Source: Phalacrocorax aristotelis (lineage: Eukaryota; Chordata; Aves; Suliformes; Phalacrocoracidae). Taken from it: a stretch of 64,000 bases of DNA. Of the stretch, positions 40,001 through 53,400 are shown piece by piece. The notes under the pieces were generated by a model, which had not been told where the DNA came from, searched no databases, and saw only the letters and a list, made by a program, of their open reading frames with translations. The position numbers and the translations under genes were made by a program. The stretch spans positions 15,979,541 through 16,043,540 of the forward strand of contig NC_134279.1 of NCBI RefSeq assembly GCF_949628215.1. The letters are read 5' to 3'. Positions within the stretch are counted from its first letter, which is position 1; each line of letters opens with the position of its first letter.

Positions 40001-43000
40001 CTTTCCTTATGAACTGGAAAGTAATAGGGTGGGTAATACTAGAGTTCAATTAAGTGAAATGACATAGAAATTATTGAAAGCAGTATAAAAAGGAGGAGAG
40101 CAAATCCAGTGACAGAAAATGGAGACAAGTGTAAGATGTGCTCCGTGCACCTCAAATCAAGTGAACAGTAAATACTTCATGTGGACATGTTACTCCGATC
40201 TGAGAATGGGAGGTGTTGCTGAAACTGCAGAACAACTTTTGCCTCAGTGTAAGAAGATGGCAAAATACTCACTGATGGGACTGGGGCTCAGCCTTGTATC
40301 TAGCATGTAGGGGGAGCATATGCCTTTTGCAACAGGATGAAATAGGGATTGTTCATGGTGAAGTAGGAAAGCCCCTTCTCTGATAGCCCAGCCATCAGAG
40401 AGCTTTGTGGTCTGCTCCGTTACACAGAAAGAACCAGAATGACCTGAGACTGAAGAGGGAAAATAAAGTCTGGGCACAAGCACAGTCCCCTTGAGATCAT
40501 GCAGAAGAAGGGATTATCTCTTGCAGATGAAGACAGCTGACTGTTAGATGTAGCCACTTGCGGTGTTAAGGCTAGTGCCAACCACTTATATCTTAATATA
40601 AATGGTCTCCACCTCCAGTGAAACCACTGGGAAGTGCACTGGGCACAATGAGTTTGCTTGGCCAAGATTCTCCTGTCAAGCAGGTTTTACCAAACAGAGT
40701 GGTGGGGGCTGTGCAGGAGGCAATAGGTTTCCTCTCCCTCCCTCCTGCCCTGTCCGCTGCAGGCGGTGGGTTAGTGTTCCTGACCTTGTCCTGAGAGCGG
40801 TCAGGTGTCCCAGCAGCCCCTGAATCTCTGCCAGGCTGGTACCACTCTGAAGGTGGTGGTGAGCTGCCACGCAGCAGCTCCAGCTGTGGGGTCACCTGAA
40901 GGAGTCATTGTGTATCTAGTAAGGCCTTTTTAAAAGCATCTTATAAAACTTTATGGAGAGTGGTTTACTCTTTGGTCCCGCGCAAAGCACCCAGAGAGTA
41001 AACTAATTTCTCCAAAGACTTCAGACTGAATTTGGTGGGGAACAGCTGGTTCTGTCAATGCTACGTTTCGTGGGACTTTTCTAGAATGGAGCCATCTCCT
41101 CTTTTCTTTCTGGCAGTCACTTGATTTTGACAGAGTGGGGCTGTCAGTCCCTTTAAATGCTCTAGTGATAAGCGCTTCAGCCTTATCCAGCTGGAGTTGC
41201 AAAGGTATAACCTCTACCCCTGGCATTAGCCAGTCTGTTTCCTCATCAGGCTTGTCCCCACCTTTTTCCACGCCCACCCGCTCCTTGCAAAAGGTACCTC
41301 TGCCAGCAGTGAAGAGGTGCAAGCCGATAAATTATGGTATTCCAAACAGAGGTTTGTATTAAAAGAAAGGATCTGCCTGAATAATATAACATACAGTGCA
41401 TGTGAAATCACTCAGGAAGGGTGTGTTGCAGATTCATGCATGTTCAGACAGCCATAACAAGTAAATTCAGGCATTAACTGCACATCTTATATGAAAACAG
41501 CCACAGCTTGCCAAACACCCACCATGTATGAACCCTTTTTTGGGAAAAAGCAAAAGCATTCCAGGAGTTATGGTAAGAAGGAAGGATGAAGTAACTGTGC
41601 AATATTCAGCTGCTTGGACCAAACAGAAGGTGACAGCTGCCTGGGGCAAAGGTTTCTGCAGCCAGACCTTTCACAGTGGTCACTAGATTATGTTCCTCAG
41701 ACTTTGGTGTTTGATTTGGAAATAATGAGGTCAGTTTGTTTTGTTGTTTGTTTTTTCTGGCATACAAGTGGCCTACTTTAGAAAGTTCAAATGTGCAAGT
41801 AATAAGCAAATAATTCTCAACCACAAATACCATGGACTATGATGTTTTTATGCCAGACTAGCAAATGTAAACAGATTACATGACATGTTAACTAAACACA
41901 AAAGAACAATTCGGTGCTGTCAGTGGTTTTAAATTACTAAGATATAGATATGTGTGCTCTATTCAGGCTGCCTTGGCAAAGCATCATTGGCTTTCAACTC
42001 ATGTTAAACCCAGCAAGACAGTATTAGAGCTCATGCTGTATTCATTTAGTGGGGGAAAAGCAGCCTCTTCAGATTGACTCATACACTCCTATATTCCAGT
42101 GTGGCTTTCCTTTTTTTCAGTATCTGAGTGCAGTGTTTAGAGCTGGGGGAGGATTCATCTCAGAGTGCACAGGTTGTGTAATAATGAGTTTCTGGCCTGG
42201 AATTTCAGCTTTGAGCCTATACTGAGCACCTGGGCTCCAGCACCCTGCTCCCACACGCCCGCTGTCTCAGGGCAGTGCCAGGCAGTGTTTTGCAACTCTC
42301 AGTTTTGTCAGGGGAGCGCAGGGTATTAATAGCTCGCCTTGTGCTTTGGAGAACAAACACTCAGCGTGATCTGAGGCTGTTGTATTGCTGTTTTCTCTGC
42401 TTCTTTCTGGCTTGGAGTTAACCTCTTTATAATGATCTAGGGATGCAAAAAGATTATAGATTGATTAGATGCAGCACGTTACAATATTGTTCCTAATTAA
42501 TATTATCTGAGGGGCTACTGAGCTGTTGTTGACACCGTTTGACGTTGCTGCCTATGCTGACCAGTAGGTATGGACGTTTTCCACTTGTCTCACTTGTTCT
42601 GTGCATGAGTCAGAATCCATTTAAATGACCCAAAATCTACAAACAACTTCTGTTTCCGAGACTGCCAGCCATAGGGCTCCTCAGTGTTACACCTGCAGAT
42701 GCGCCGTTCTTTCCAGCACGTGTTTTGACCCGGGTACCTTCTGTTCCTCAGCCTCCAAGCTGGCAGGGGACCGGTTCCTTCCATTTGCTTCTGCTGCAGC
42801 AGCAGCGAAGCAGCCCTGCTCTGCTTCCGTCCTGCACAAGGAGCTTTCTGTTGGTCAGCGGGCACAACAGCAGCCCCTAGCTGTGTGTCTGTGTGTTGGG
42901 AGGCTGCATGTGGCTTATGTAAGGGCTGTAACGCTGGGCTTATATAACTGTTTTAATGTCAGGGCTTTAGTTTTGCGTCTGCCTGCAGAGAACTCCCCCT

Positions 43001-46000
43001 CCCATAGGTAGGTCGAGGCAGAGAGCAGAGACGCAGCTCCTGGCTAAGCAGGCAAGGCAGATCCGCCTGCCGTAGAAAACTGGAGTGCGGGGCAGGGGGG
43101 AGTGTGGCCATGGCAGGTGATGTGTCTTAACTTCGGGTACCTGGGGGAAGTACAGGGATGCACTTGTTAGGGGCTTTCCCGTGCTGCCGAAAATGTTGGG
43201 CCAAGCTCACTGAGGTTTGGGTTGTTTGCTGGCAGTTTTGAGCCACTGAATTCATGTAGGAATACAAGAAGAAGGCAAAGGCAAGACAGAGCAACAAAAA
43301 CCTCTGAGGCTTCACACATCAAGATATTGAACTTCCATACAAGAGAGGTGATAATATTTGCATATCAGAAAAGTCATCGGCTGACATGCTAATACCTTTG
43401 TGCGCAGAGAACGTGAGAGTTTCTGCAACACTTCGTGAAACCACGCCGGGTCACAACATTTGGAGAAGTGATGTTACATTCCAGCCGGTGTAGTTGCTTG
43501 CCCCAAAGGAGCCTGAGTAACAGGGTGTTGACTTGGAAAATTCCCATCCAACCAGTCTAACAAGCTGTGACTCAAGAGACACACTGGCCTCCCAGGACTG
43601 CAAGGGGCTAGAGCTGAGAAGCAGGACAACCACGCTCCCATGCTCTGCTTGGCCTCTAAGCCCCCTGCCCTGCAGCTCTTCTGGGAGCCCTTGCCTCTTT
43701 CCTCTGGGCTGGAGAGGCTTGGAGTGCTTTGCTGCAATACACTGTTTCACTGGTCCCCCTCACATTTCTGAGCACTCCATGAGTGAAAATGTGTGTGGCA
43801 GCAGCAGGAGCACCTGGCTGGGAGAGAGAAGGAGCAAAGCTGGGGCTGGGTTCCTGCCTGATCCCACCAGAGCCTGGTCCTTGTTTTTAATTCTCTCTTT
43901 CCTGGTGGCCCTGCCCAGAAGATTGCTCATTCCCTCACCCCACTATCACCGGCTGTTGATTGCTTGCTCACTTTCTTATTCCCGAAATGCAGTGACTCAT
44001 CTTCTTGCACTCACCTTGTGTCTGCTCATGAATATGTTTCGAGTACTTCACCTTTCCTTCCTTTGCCATTATTGTTACTTTCTTCCAATACACCATTTGC
44101 TAAAGAAGTATTTTTTTTTCCTCCGAGCTTTTCTAGGTGAATTCTTTTCCCCATCACTGTTTAGGTTAAGGATGGAGCAAAGATGTAGGAGAAATGGAGG
44201 CTCTTACTCCTCTCCTGGATGGGATGTAAAGATCTGCTTAATAATCTTTATGCAGGTATTGAAGCGCTGTCTCTGTCTTGTTGATCACAGAAGGGTCTTT
44301 TCTGTGGCAAAATTGTGGCATCTAGTCACTCTCAGCCCTGTATTTGTTAGGCCAGGTTTAGCAAGAAAGTCTGTAACCAGGCATGTACTTCTTCAGCTAG
44401 ACCCAGCTGCTCTGTGGTGGCTGTGGAGCAGTCAGTTTCCACCCCACCCCAGGGTACTGACCTGCATGTGGGATCTGTGTGCTGGGGGAAATAGCCTTAT
44501 GGGGTTTTTTGTCTCCAAAAACTACCTCCACCTGCTGCAGCCACCATGGGTGGCAAAGCTGCGGAGACCAGACAAACCACTTCTTATTTTCTCTGTGCAG
44601 AGGAATTATATTTTTGTGCTTTACTCTAGACAGCTAGCCCCATTGCAAGGCCAACAGAGTAAATGCACATCTTGTGCTCGAGGTAGGGAAAACCATGGTT
44701 TCTTCTGAAAGCTTTTGCTGGAGAAATCCTCGCAAGGGAAAAAACTCAGTAGTAGAAATATACTGAAAGAGGAGAGAGTGGAAAGGACACCTTGTTACCC
44801 ATTGGGATCCACCCTGCATCCAGCTCACCCTGTATGGTTTAGTTTTCTTCTCTGCTGGGGAACTGTTTCTCACCCCCGCATATTCTGAGGAAGAGGAGCT
44901 GAGTTTTAACTCCATTTCCCCCCATAATATTTGTCTTACGGAGAAATACTTTTAAAATTATACTTATTAAGAGTGAAGCATTGGAGGGTCCAGGCCATCA
45001 GGCCATATTGCTGATCTGCAGCGGGCTGCCACTGTCACCTTTGTCCATAAAGGACCCCATGGCAGAAACTGTGCCTCTGTGGTCTGTCTGGTCTGGCACT
45101 GGGTCTCTGGTTTGCTTTCTGCTGCCTTCTGCAGCGCTTCTCTTAGCACACCAGGTTTTTGCACGTGCTTGGGACACTGAAGGCATGCTACCTCCTGACA
45201 CTGTCAGTGGTGTGCAGGTAGAACATTTCACAGAAACAGCTGTTCTTCCTGAACACTAGAGGGTCCATGCTTCGCAGCAGTGAGGTCAGAGTCAGTTTAT
45301 CAGTGGCATAATCTGTGTCCGCTCACAGCAGCTCGCTTTAACTTCCTGAACCGCAGTATTGTCGTTAAAAACACGCCTTTGGAGGGACATAATAATAGCG
45401 TTGTTTACATAATAAAACTAAATAATAAAATAAACCAAGTCAAGCTTGGTGAGACCAGCCACCATAGGGATAATATAAATGACGTCAGATGTGGCTAGAC
45501 ACTGCCTTGCAAGAGGTGCTGGCCTTCTTGTGTTTGCAGACACAGTAGGCCAGCATGTGGACACAGAGGTGACATCTAGACTGAGTGTCTTTATGGGAAT
45601 GCCCTGGGCAGCCAGCTTTTGCCACGGCCAGACTGTCAGTAGCCTTACAAACGTGGTGGAGCAGGGCAGGCGCTGTAACAGGGCAGCCAGAGGAATTCAG
45701 CAGGCTTTGGGAATTGAAGGCAGTGTTTGCTCTCCTGATCACCCAATAGCAGTGTGCTAGAGCTGAGAGACGCTCCGACATGGTCACCCGCACTGGACCA
45801 GAGGGCTGGGATGACACCGAATTGTAGCAAGTCTCAGCAGACAGGGCTGGTTTCCAGACAGCTTGTCAGGTCATGGTGTTCAGCAGGGTGTGCTTGTCCC
45901 TGCACAGGGACATGTCCTGCTTTGCTGAGCACCCAGGCCTGCCCCTGATGTCTCCCGCACCGGTGCCGCTCAGGTGAAGAGGGCCCATGCACTGTGTGCC

Positions 46001-46349
46001 TTTCACACCCACCCTCTGCACAGCTCCTGGGATAGCCTGCCTAGTGAAGAGTGGCTATTTGAGAGGAAGGTAAAGCTGACAGTGTAATATCTGTTACAGA
46101 GCATGTAACAGCCCTTGCAGAGCATTTTTCCTGACCGTGAACTCTCAGGCAGGTGCGTTACGTTTCTGTGCAGGCTGGTGGCACCATGCTTGGCAGGGCA
46201 CGTGGCGTGGTGGGGCAGGAACGGAACAAGCACTGAACCTGCCTTTTTAAATGGACGTACGGCAGGTGAGCATAAGTATGCCAGAGGAAAGCAAAGTGCT
46301 TCACAGACAACCAGCGATGCCCGAGCGGGCTCCAGTACTGAAGCCCAGG
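37061..46349. other. Intergenic DNA between NKX6-1 and CDS1
   Basis: No recognised gene. It includes one long open frame (43533-44708, plus; first ATG at 43779) with no family resemblance, and a consensus CRE TGACGTCA at 45480-45487. No transposon was recognised. Confidence 0.5.
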
Positions 46350-47420
46350 GGTGCGGGCACGGAGCTGGCACCAGGACTGCGTGGCGATGCCTGCCCCCCC
46401 GCCCCCGCCGGGGCTTCCACCCATGGACTGCAGGCACGCAGCAGGACATCCGCGAGGAAACAACCTTGAGGCCCACGCCCGCGTTGCGGGGTTCTGCGGG
46501 GAGGCACGGGAGGTGGCACGAGTGGGAGGAGGGAGGCGGGGGCGGTGGAGAGCACCGCCGCGGGCGGGGACCGGGCCGATGCCCCCCTTCCGCCCGCCCC
46601 GCCCCGCCCCGCCCCGCCCCCTGCGCCTGGCGGGGCGGGGCCAGTGCCGGGGGCGGAGCGCCGGGCGCACCTGGGCGACACGGCCCCGCCCTCTCCGCCC
46701 CATCCGCCGCCGCGGGGACGCGGGCGCTTCTCCGCTCCCGGGGCGGTGGGCTCCGGCCGCGTTCCCGATCTCTGGCGGCGGCGGCGGCGGCGGCGGCGTC
46801 GTCCGCGGCAAGAGCACCCCCCTCACCGGGGGGGTGCATAGCGCCAGGGTCCTCAGAGGAGGAGGAGAAGCAGCAGGCGGCGGCGGCGGCGGCGGCGGCC
46901 GTGTTCCGCGGCGCGGCCTCCGGGCCCCCCCCGTCCCGATCGGCCGGGCTCCGCCTGCGCCCGCTCGGCGCCGGGTGGACTCTGGGCTCCCGCGGCGCGA
47001 TGTCGGCGCGGCGGCGGCGGAGGGCGGCCGCTGAGGAGGAGGAGGAGGAGGAGGAGGAGGCGAATAGCGACAAGGTGAGGGCGTGCGGCCGGGGGCCGTT
47101 GGCGGCCGTTGGGGCAAGTATGCGGTCGCGCGCCGCTCCCACTTCGCGCAGTGAGGGGAGGGTCGGGGGCAGGGGAGCGGGCCCCCCCCTCCCCGGGTGG
47201 CCGGGCCCGGGCTGTGCCGCGCGTGGGTCGCCGCGCTGCGCCCCCTGCCTCGGAAAGGAATCCTCCCGTGCTGTAACGCTGCCGTGCGCTCCCTGCGGCG
47301 GGAGCGGGGAAAGGGCGCCGTGCCAAGCGGCCTCAGCGACCCGGGCCGCGGGGGTTAGGGCCCCACGCGTGTCCTGCCCCACTGCGACCCCTTCCCCGCC
47401 CCGACGAGGCTGAAACGGGA
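46350..47420 (+). promoter_or_regulatory. CDS1 CpG-island promoter and 5' UTR region
   Basis: This CpG-dense block spans exon 1. It contains tandem CCCCG units (about 46595-46620) giving several Sp1-type GC boxes, with GGGGCGGGGC just after. Two (CGG)7 runs lie at 46776-46796 and 46878-46898. No TATA box is evident, so this looks like a dispersed-start housekeeping promoter. The start site cannot be placed from sequence alone. Confidence 0.75.
47000..47074 (+). CDS. CDS1: CDS1 coding exon 1
   Basis: The exon is 25 codons, from the ATG at 47000-47002 to the donor AAG/GTGAGG at 47074/47075, in phase 0. It reads [11 protein letters not shown], nine GAG codons for Glu, then ANSDK. The closing SDK matches the end of the mammalian exon 1 product. 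The frame is open for several hundred bases upstream, but I saw no convincing in-frame ATG there. This start fits the CpG-island position, though an upstream start is not excluded. Confidence 0.85.
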
Positions 47421-50400
47421 GCGCCCGGGTTCCCTCCGGGTCCGCAGCAGAAGCTCAAGGCCGTTGACTCGTCAGGTTGCATGCTGTGGCTCACCCCTCG
47501 CCCAAGCAGCAGGGCCAGGCAAAGCTCGGCCGGTGTGGCAGCGCGGAGAGAAACACGGGATGGTGACCTGCCCCGGTTAAAGGCTGTGTCAGCGCTTCCC
47601 CAGCAACTGTTTCTGTTTTATGGCCTTTTCAATGATAGGCATTCACCTCTGGCCCAGAAGGGACTTACAGTAAAACATTTCTGCTAAGGCAAGAGGTTTT
47701 CGAAATACTAAGTCTATGCATCAGGTCCATTATAGTGGCAAAACAGCCACAGTGCTGTTCTTTTGTTTGCCGTGGAGTTCAGGCTTATCTCTACAAAAGC
47801 AAAGCACATCAGGGTTGTTAACTCTCTGAAAAAAATGAAAGAGATGTTCTCATTTTGGTAACTGGAATGAAAATAATAATAATAAAAAAAGGCTTTCTGA
47901 TTGTTAAATTGAGTTTGCAATATGTGGTGGAGGGCTCCCAGATTGGTGACTAAACCTGCATGGGTGACAAAGCTGCAGAGTGTGCAGTCTGACTTAAGCG
48001 TTGTGGCAAGGAATCGGAAAGTGAAACTCAGTAGTCAGTTTTCATTCTCTGCTTTTGTTACGGTACCTCAGAGCCAATGGACTTGAAAATTTGCAGTCCT
48101 GTGCTGCATTGAGGGCCGTGATTAAATTAGATAATGTTTAGACTATAGCTGTACAGAGAGTATTTCTCTGTAGATAAAAATTAGACTTTAAGCATGATTT
48201 CTTGTATCAGTGTGCTCAAAAAGCTGTTCTTCTGTGGAGTTATTCAGGTTTGTTTTATTTGGTATGCTAAGCTCATTTCTGAGGCACGCAGCAAGCTGCC
48301 TTCAAAGAATTCTTCCTGTTCAAAGCCTCTACTCTCCAGACCTCAAAAGGGTGCACCTAAAACTTGCTAATACTCTGCTTGGTTTAGCTGCATGATTTCC
48401 AGAGAAGCAATGTTCTTGCCTGTAGGCCTACTGCGCTTTTACTTTAGCTACTTGACAGTCTAGTGTTTCATCCAGTTTCAGATGATGTTGAACAGAAAGG
48501 ACACCGCTGCTGTGTATGCAGCTAGGATGTTGGTTACAGGAGATGAATTTCAATATGCACACCTTTGGGATGGTCACTTGGATGTGGATGTGGAAAGCCT
48601 TTTCCACCACACAGAAGACTTTTTGATGGATTATTTGGGGGATCCTCCTTGTCCCTGTCAGAGTTGTTGAAACTATCTGCAATGTGCACAGTGCTGGTGA
48701 CCCTTGTCATGGCTTACGAGTGATGCTAAGCATAATTTTACGTATTAAGCTGTCTTTAGTGCCATTGGTAACTGTAAAGATAATCCAGTGTGTTGTACTG
48801 AGTGTTCTATCAGTGGGCCACAGTTGGGTCTCTGTTTTGAATATGAGTACACAGGTAATGTCTGCTGTAGGTGATTTGATGGGAAGCATCTGGTCATCTG
48901 GATTCACAGATGCCACATTACATGCCACCTTAGATGGTTATCTCTCAGCTCTACCTCTTGCCTGGCCTTTACAACAGCTGGATAGCTTATTGTCCTTTGG
49001 CTATTTTGAGATGACTTATTTGGCATGGTAATCACATATTTGAACCCAAAACTTGTTCTTTTATTCATAACTACTCAGGATGGCCGTGATGCGGTGGGTT
49101 TCCACTGCTTCCTAGTACGCAGGTCAGTAACATCACCCTCTTCCTCACTTGTAATGAAGGAGAAAACCTGGTTGTCTCCTTTTATATGGTAACTGCTTTG
49201 TGCTGCTTCTCCTCTTGTTGACCCAATTAATTCACACTTCCAGATTCATAAAGGTGACAGGCTTTAAAGCGCCTTGTTTGCCAAAGTAGAGAAGCATTCT
49301 GTGTTTGCTGAAGAATGCTACAAATACTAAATATGTCTGGAGGGTTTTCTCTTTTGTACTTTTAGTCCTGTTTTCAGTACATAATCTGATACTTTTCATG
49401 TTATGCTTCCTATGTCCATAGATGCTAAATTCCTACTGAATTTAAGTGAAGCTGTTTATTTTCCTCATTTGCATGGTTTTTTGCCACTAACTAGAAACAG
49501 CTAATAGCCATTTCTGTGTCTGTATAATTTCAAATAAAAGTTAACTTCCTTGTTTTTGTGTGAAGGAAAATGGTATGCCTTTTGTGAAGCTTCTTCCTAA
49601 AGTTCCGAAGCTCTGCAAGTCTTGGTGTCTTCAGCTGCTCACTAGCTTGTTGAGCTGTGGCTTTTTGCAAAATTCCCATGAGCATGCCTTTGCCCTGTAG
49701 GGCTTTGCAATTTCATGAGTTCATTGTTTCTTTGTGTTCCTGTGGCATGCAGGAGTGATTTTTTTCAATTGTCCCTTTCTTATTTGCTGCTGCTTGCCCA
49801 TGATGCTCTTCTCCTGAGAATGTCTCATCAAAGTGCCTTCATAAATACTCTATGGCCCTTAGGAGCAAGAGGAATGATTTGGCATTCAAATACTTAATAT
49901 GTATAAGTCAGTTAAAGTTTTACAGGTTGATTTGGTGTGTTCATGCTTCTTTTAAAATTCCAGTTGTTTGCATTCTTTGCTAAAAAGCAAGTGACACTGC
50001 TTTCAAATGCTTCAAAACATTAGTGTATTCTGGAGTAATCACACAGTTATTCCTCTCTGTACTGTGCAGAATCGTCGGAGTAGGACAGGAAGGGGGTAGT
50101 GGAATCGTGTTGCATTGCTGGCCGTGGGGACAAGTGCCTGTTTGCCTAGGGTCATTGTTAATTATTTGTAACTAAAACAAGCTCAGAATTGCTGACCACT
50201 GTTTCTCCTACAGTATCAAAGAAGTTGTTTCTGTTCCATGAGACAGCCCTTCCAGGGAACCAATTGCTAGATAAGCTGATGAGACCTGTGAAGCTGGGTT
50301 TGGGACTTGGGTCTCTGATGCCTAAAACCTCCTAAACCTGCTTGGAGATGAATGAAATTCCTGATGGCAGTATGGGTCATGGGGGAACAACAGAGTCTGT

Positions 50401-53400
50401 CATGGATCACCTAGTTACTTCATTTGACTTACTACTTTTGGAATATCCAGAAAATGGATCTGTTTAATATTTACAGAGAAGTCTGAACTCTGTGCTGTCT
50501 GCTACAAGCATGGTAATAATAATAAGGGCTGACTGTTTCCAAACCTCTGTTTTCTTGGAAGTGGTGGTAAATGAATACTAATGCAGATAGTAAAGGATCT
50601 ATAGGTCTTTGATTTAGTGTATGCAGTTCTCTTGCTTGTGTTGCTGCATACGTAAGGCTTTAACAGTCGGAAAAAAAGGTTTCATTATTCAAGATCTTCT
50701 GACACCTTGATATCTTGACTTCAGAGGAAGGTATCAAGGTACATCTAATTGAATATGCTACAATATGATCTAACTGAACTATTGGCTTCATTGTAAAACT
50801 TGTGAGAGAGGCTGCAGAAAGGTCAAAGATGGAGGAGAAAACTTACTTTAAGTAACACTTACACAGGTAAAATGGCAATATTAAATTCTTCTGGTCGCTG
50901 ACTTTTTTCACATAATCTGTTGGAAAATGTCTTCATTTCCTCAGTTGCTCTTCATGTAGGTGCTGCATTCTCCAAGAAAAACATATTTGCTGTCTACTTG
51001 GGAGTTCCTTATTGTGTCCTGGAAAAAATGCAGTACAAATGAAACATTGCAAGTGCCTCTGTAACTAGAATAATTCTTGTGCGTGGGTCACTCGGCATGT
51101 GTTAATTGTGGTGGAGGGTGTGTGGTACAAACAGCAATTCAGATGCATATGTCCTTTTAGGTGATGAAAGGTTAACATCTATTTTTTTGTGCATGACACA
51201 CAGCTGTATTCTGGTAGTTGTTGTGAAGTAGCCAGCAAACAGAAATCCACATGGAAGCTTAATTTGTGGCGAGATGTCACATGTTTTGAACTCCTGCTTG
51301 TGAGGCTCAGGCTCTCAACTGTTTGAGTTCCTCCTTTGTATGGCCAAGTATTTGTGGTCTTATACAGAAGGTTTAGCTTAAGGATGAAAGTCTTGTCTTT
51401 AAGAACACTAAAATTAAAACAAAGTAAAACCCTACAGCTAAATAAACCTTTGCCTCTGGGTACTTTGGAAATTATGAAAACAGATAGTAGTGTGTCAGAT
51501 AGGCATGTTTATCATGCACTGAGCTGTTTGTATTGTGTGAATAACTGTCATATTTGCCTTCTTCCCCGTACTTGTTAGGCCTGTAACATCTTAGTCTTGT
51601 TGGACTCGTATTCTACGAGGTGATCACATAGGTTCTCTCAAAGGAACATGTGCCTTCAGATGAAGAGAAGCAAGGCAATGACCTCACTGCAACATCTGTC
51701 CATTACAGTCACTTGGGATGTGAATCAAGGAGACAGGAGTGGCACACATTCTGCATGTAAAAGGCTTTGTCACCTGCAGTTTGAGAACTCTAGAAAAAAT
51801 TAAGACACCTAGGATCAAACATTTAATTTGGAGTTGGGATTGAAAGGTGTCTTAGTCACTTAGGACAGTACAACTTATGCTGTTTTCAATTAATCTTTGA
51901 AAACCTTGTAAATACCTGCTCGTGGTATGAAACCCATGGCATTTCAATTAATACCCCTCACAGGTCCTTGTTGTTACTGTGTGTTCAGCGTGGCCAAATC
52001 CCAGACCTGAAGAGCAGAAGGAGGAAGGGCTGCTTGGTTTTATACTGAACTCAAACACTGCTTCTACAAGGTCAAACCGAAGTAGCAAGGATCTTGATAT
52101 TCTGAGGGCTTTGATAGTGATTAATGTAGTATTTCCTTCCACAATGATTGTTTGCTATTCATGGCTATAAACTGGAATCTTTATAATCAATCATGTAAAA
52201 TAATTAAGAAAACAATTAGCAAGAATGACTTGTCCCCCAGTTCTGGGGTTCTCTAAGCACTTCATGATGCAGAAGACAATTAACTAGCTTTTAGTGAACA
52301 ACTTCCTCTTTGGCTTCTGACTTCGCAAATTAAATGCCTTATTCAGGAAATGGTTGTGGCCATTGTAGCAATTAACTGCAAACTAAAGTATTCAAGGTCA
52401 TTTTTGAGGTATGTTAAAAAGGGAAGATGCAGATGGTTGGGGGGTTGTCTCCCACTGGTTATTGTAACAATGTAAAGCTAAAAGATGACCAAATACATCA
52501 AGTTCTATGCAACTTGCTTGTTGAACCAGCCAAGCTCCCAGTAGTGACAGTGTGAAGCACGAGCTACTGAAAAACACATCAGATAAACACATACTCCTTC
52601 CAGGTGTTCAGATACTCTGAAAAATGCCATTCACTTGTGAATTCAGATGTTGGAAATAGCAAAATGGTAGTGGTGCATGAGTGACAGCTGTGCGTTAAAT
52701 GTCAGAGGGATAAAACCAAGTATGAACTTTTAATAATTTTTTTTAATGTTTAAACATCAGTTGATTATGGAAACATTTTTTTGCAATACCAAAAGCCCAA
52801 AACTGGAAGAAAGAAGTTTGGGAGTATTCTTAGTTCTGAGTGCTTAAAAGAGAGAACATCTCTGCCATGTGCAAGCAGGGATTAATATTAAAGATGCTAA
52901 ATTGTGGTCTTAAGGCCAGGATTACTGCCCATCATCTGCACAGTGAGAAGTGTCTTCTGGAACTGTACAGATAGCTTGCTGCACTCCAGTGCAGGCCACA
53001 GTAGTGGGAACATGGTTTTGAGAGAGTCCTGTGATCCCCCCCCACTCCCCAACTGCACCTATAGTTGGTTTCCTAAGATATGGTACAACACTATGGGAAA
53101 CATCTCCGAATAACAAAGTTGCAAGCACAGTAATTTTATTTATGTGCTTTTTCAGCTGTTCTACAGAACTTTTGAACTCTGGACCACAATTAGAGTATTT
53201 GCTCTTTTTACTTGTATTAATTATAGACAATGGCTGTCTAATAATTATTCAGCTGTGGGGTTTCAAAGAATAGGGAAGGTATTGATCATATTTTTCAGAG
53301 AAGTAAATGATGTAAAATTCATTCAAGAATTTAATCTTGGGCATGTGTGGAACACAAAGCGAATGAGAAATACAGGTCTAACATGTTAAAAAAATAATTA

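Noticed and set aside
46115-46999. Open frame extending CDS1 exon 1 upstream
   Set aside because: It is open because of GC content, begins without a convincing ATG, and has no similarity to the CDS1 N-terminus. I kept the ATG at 47000.
46003-47382. 459-codon minus-strand open frame opposite CDS1 exon 1
   Set aside because: CpG-rich DNA has few stop codons; no family resemblance and it is antisense to CDS1 exon 1.
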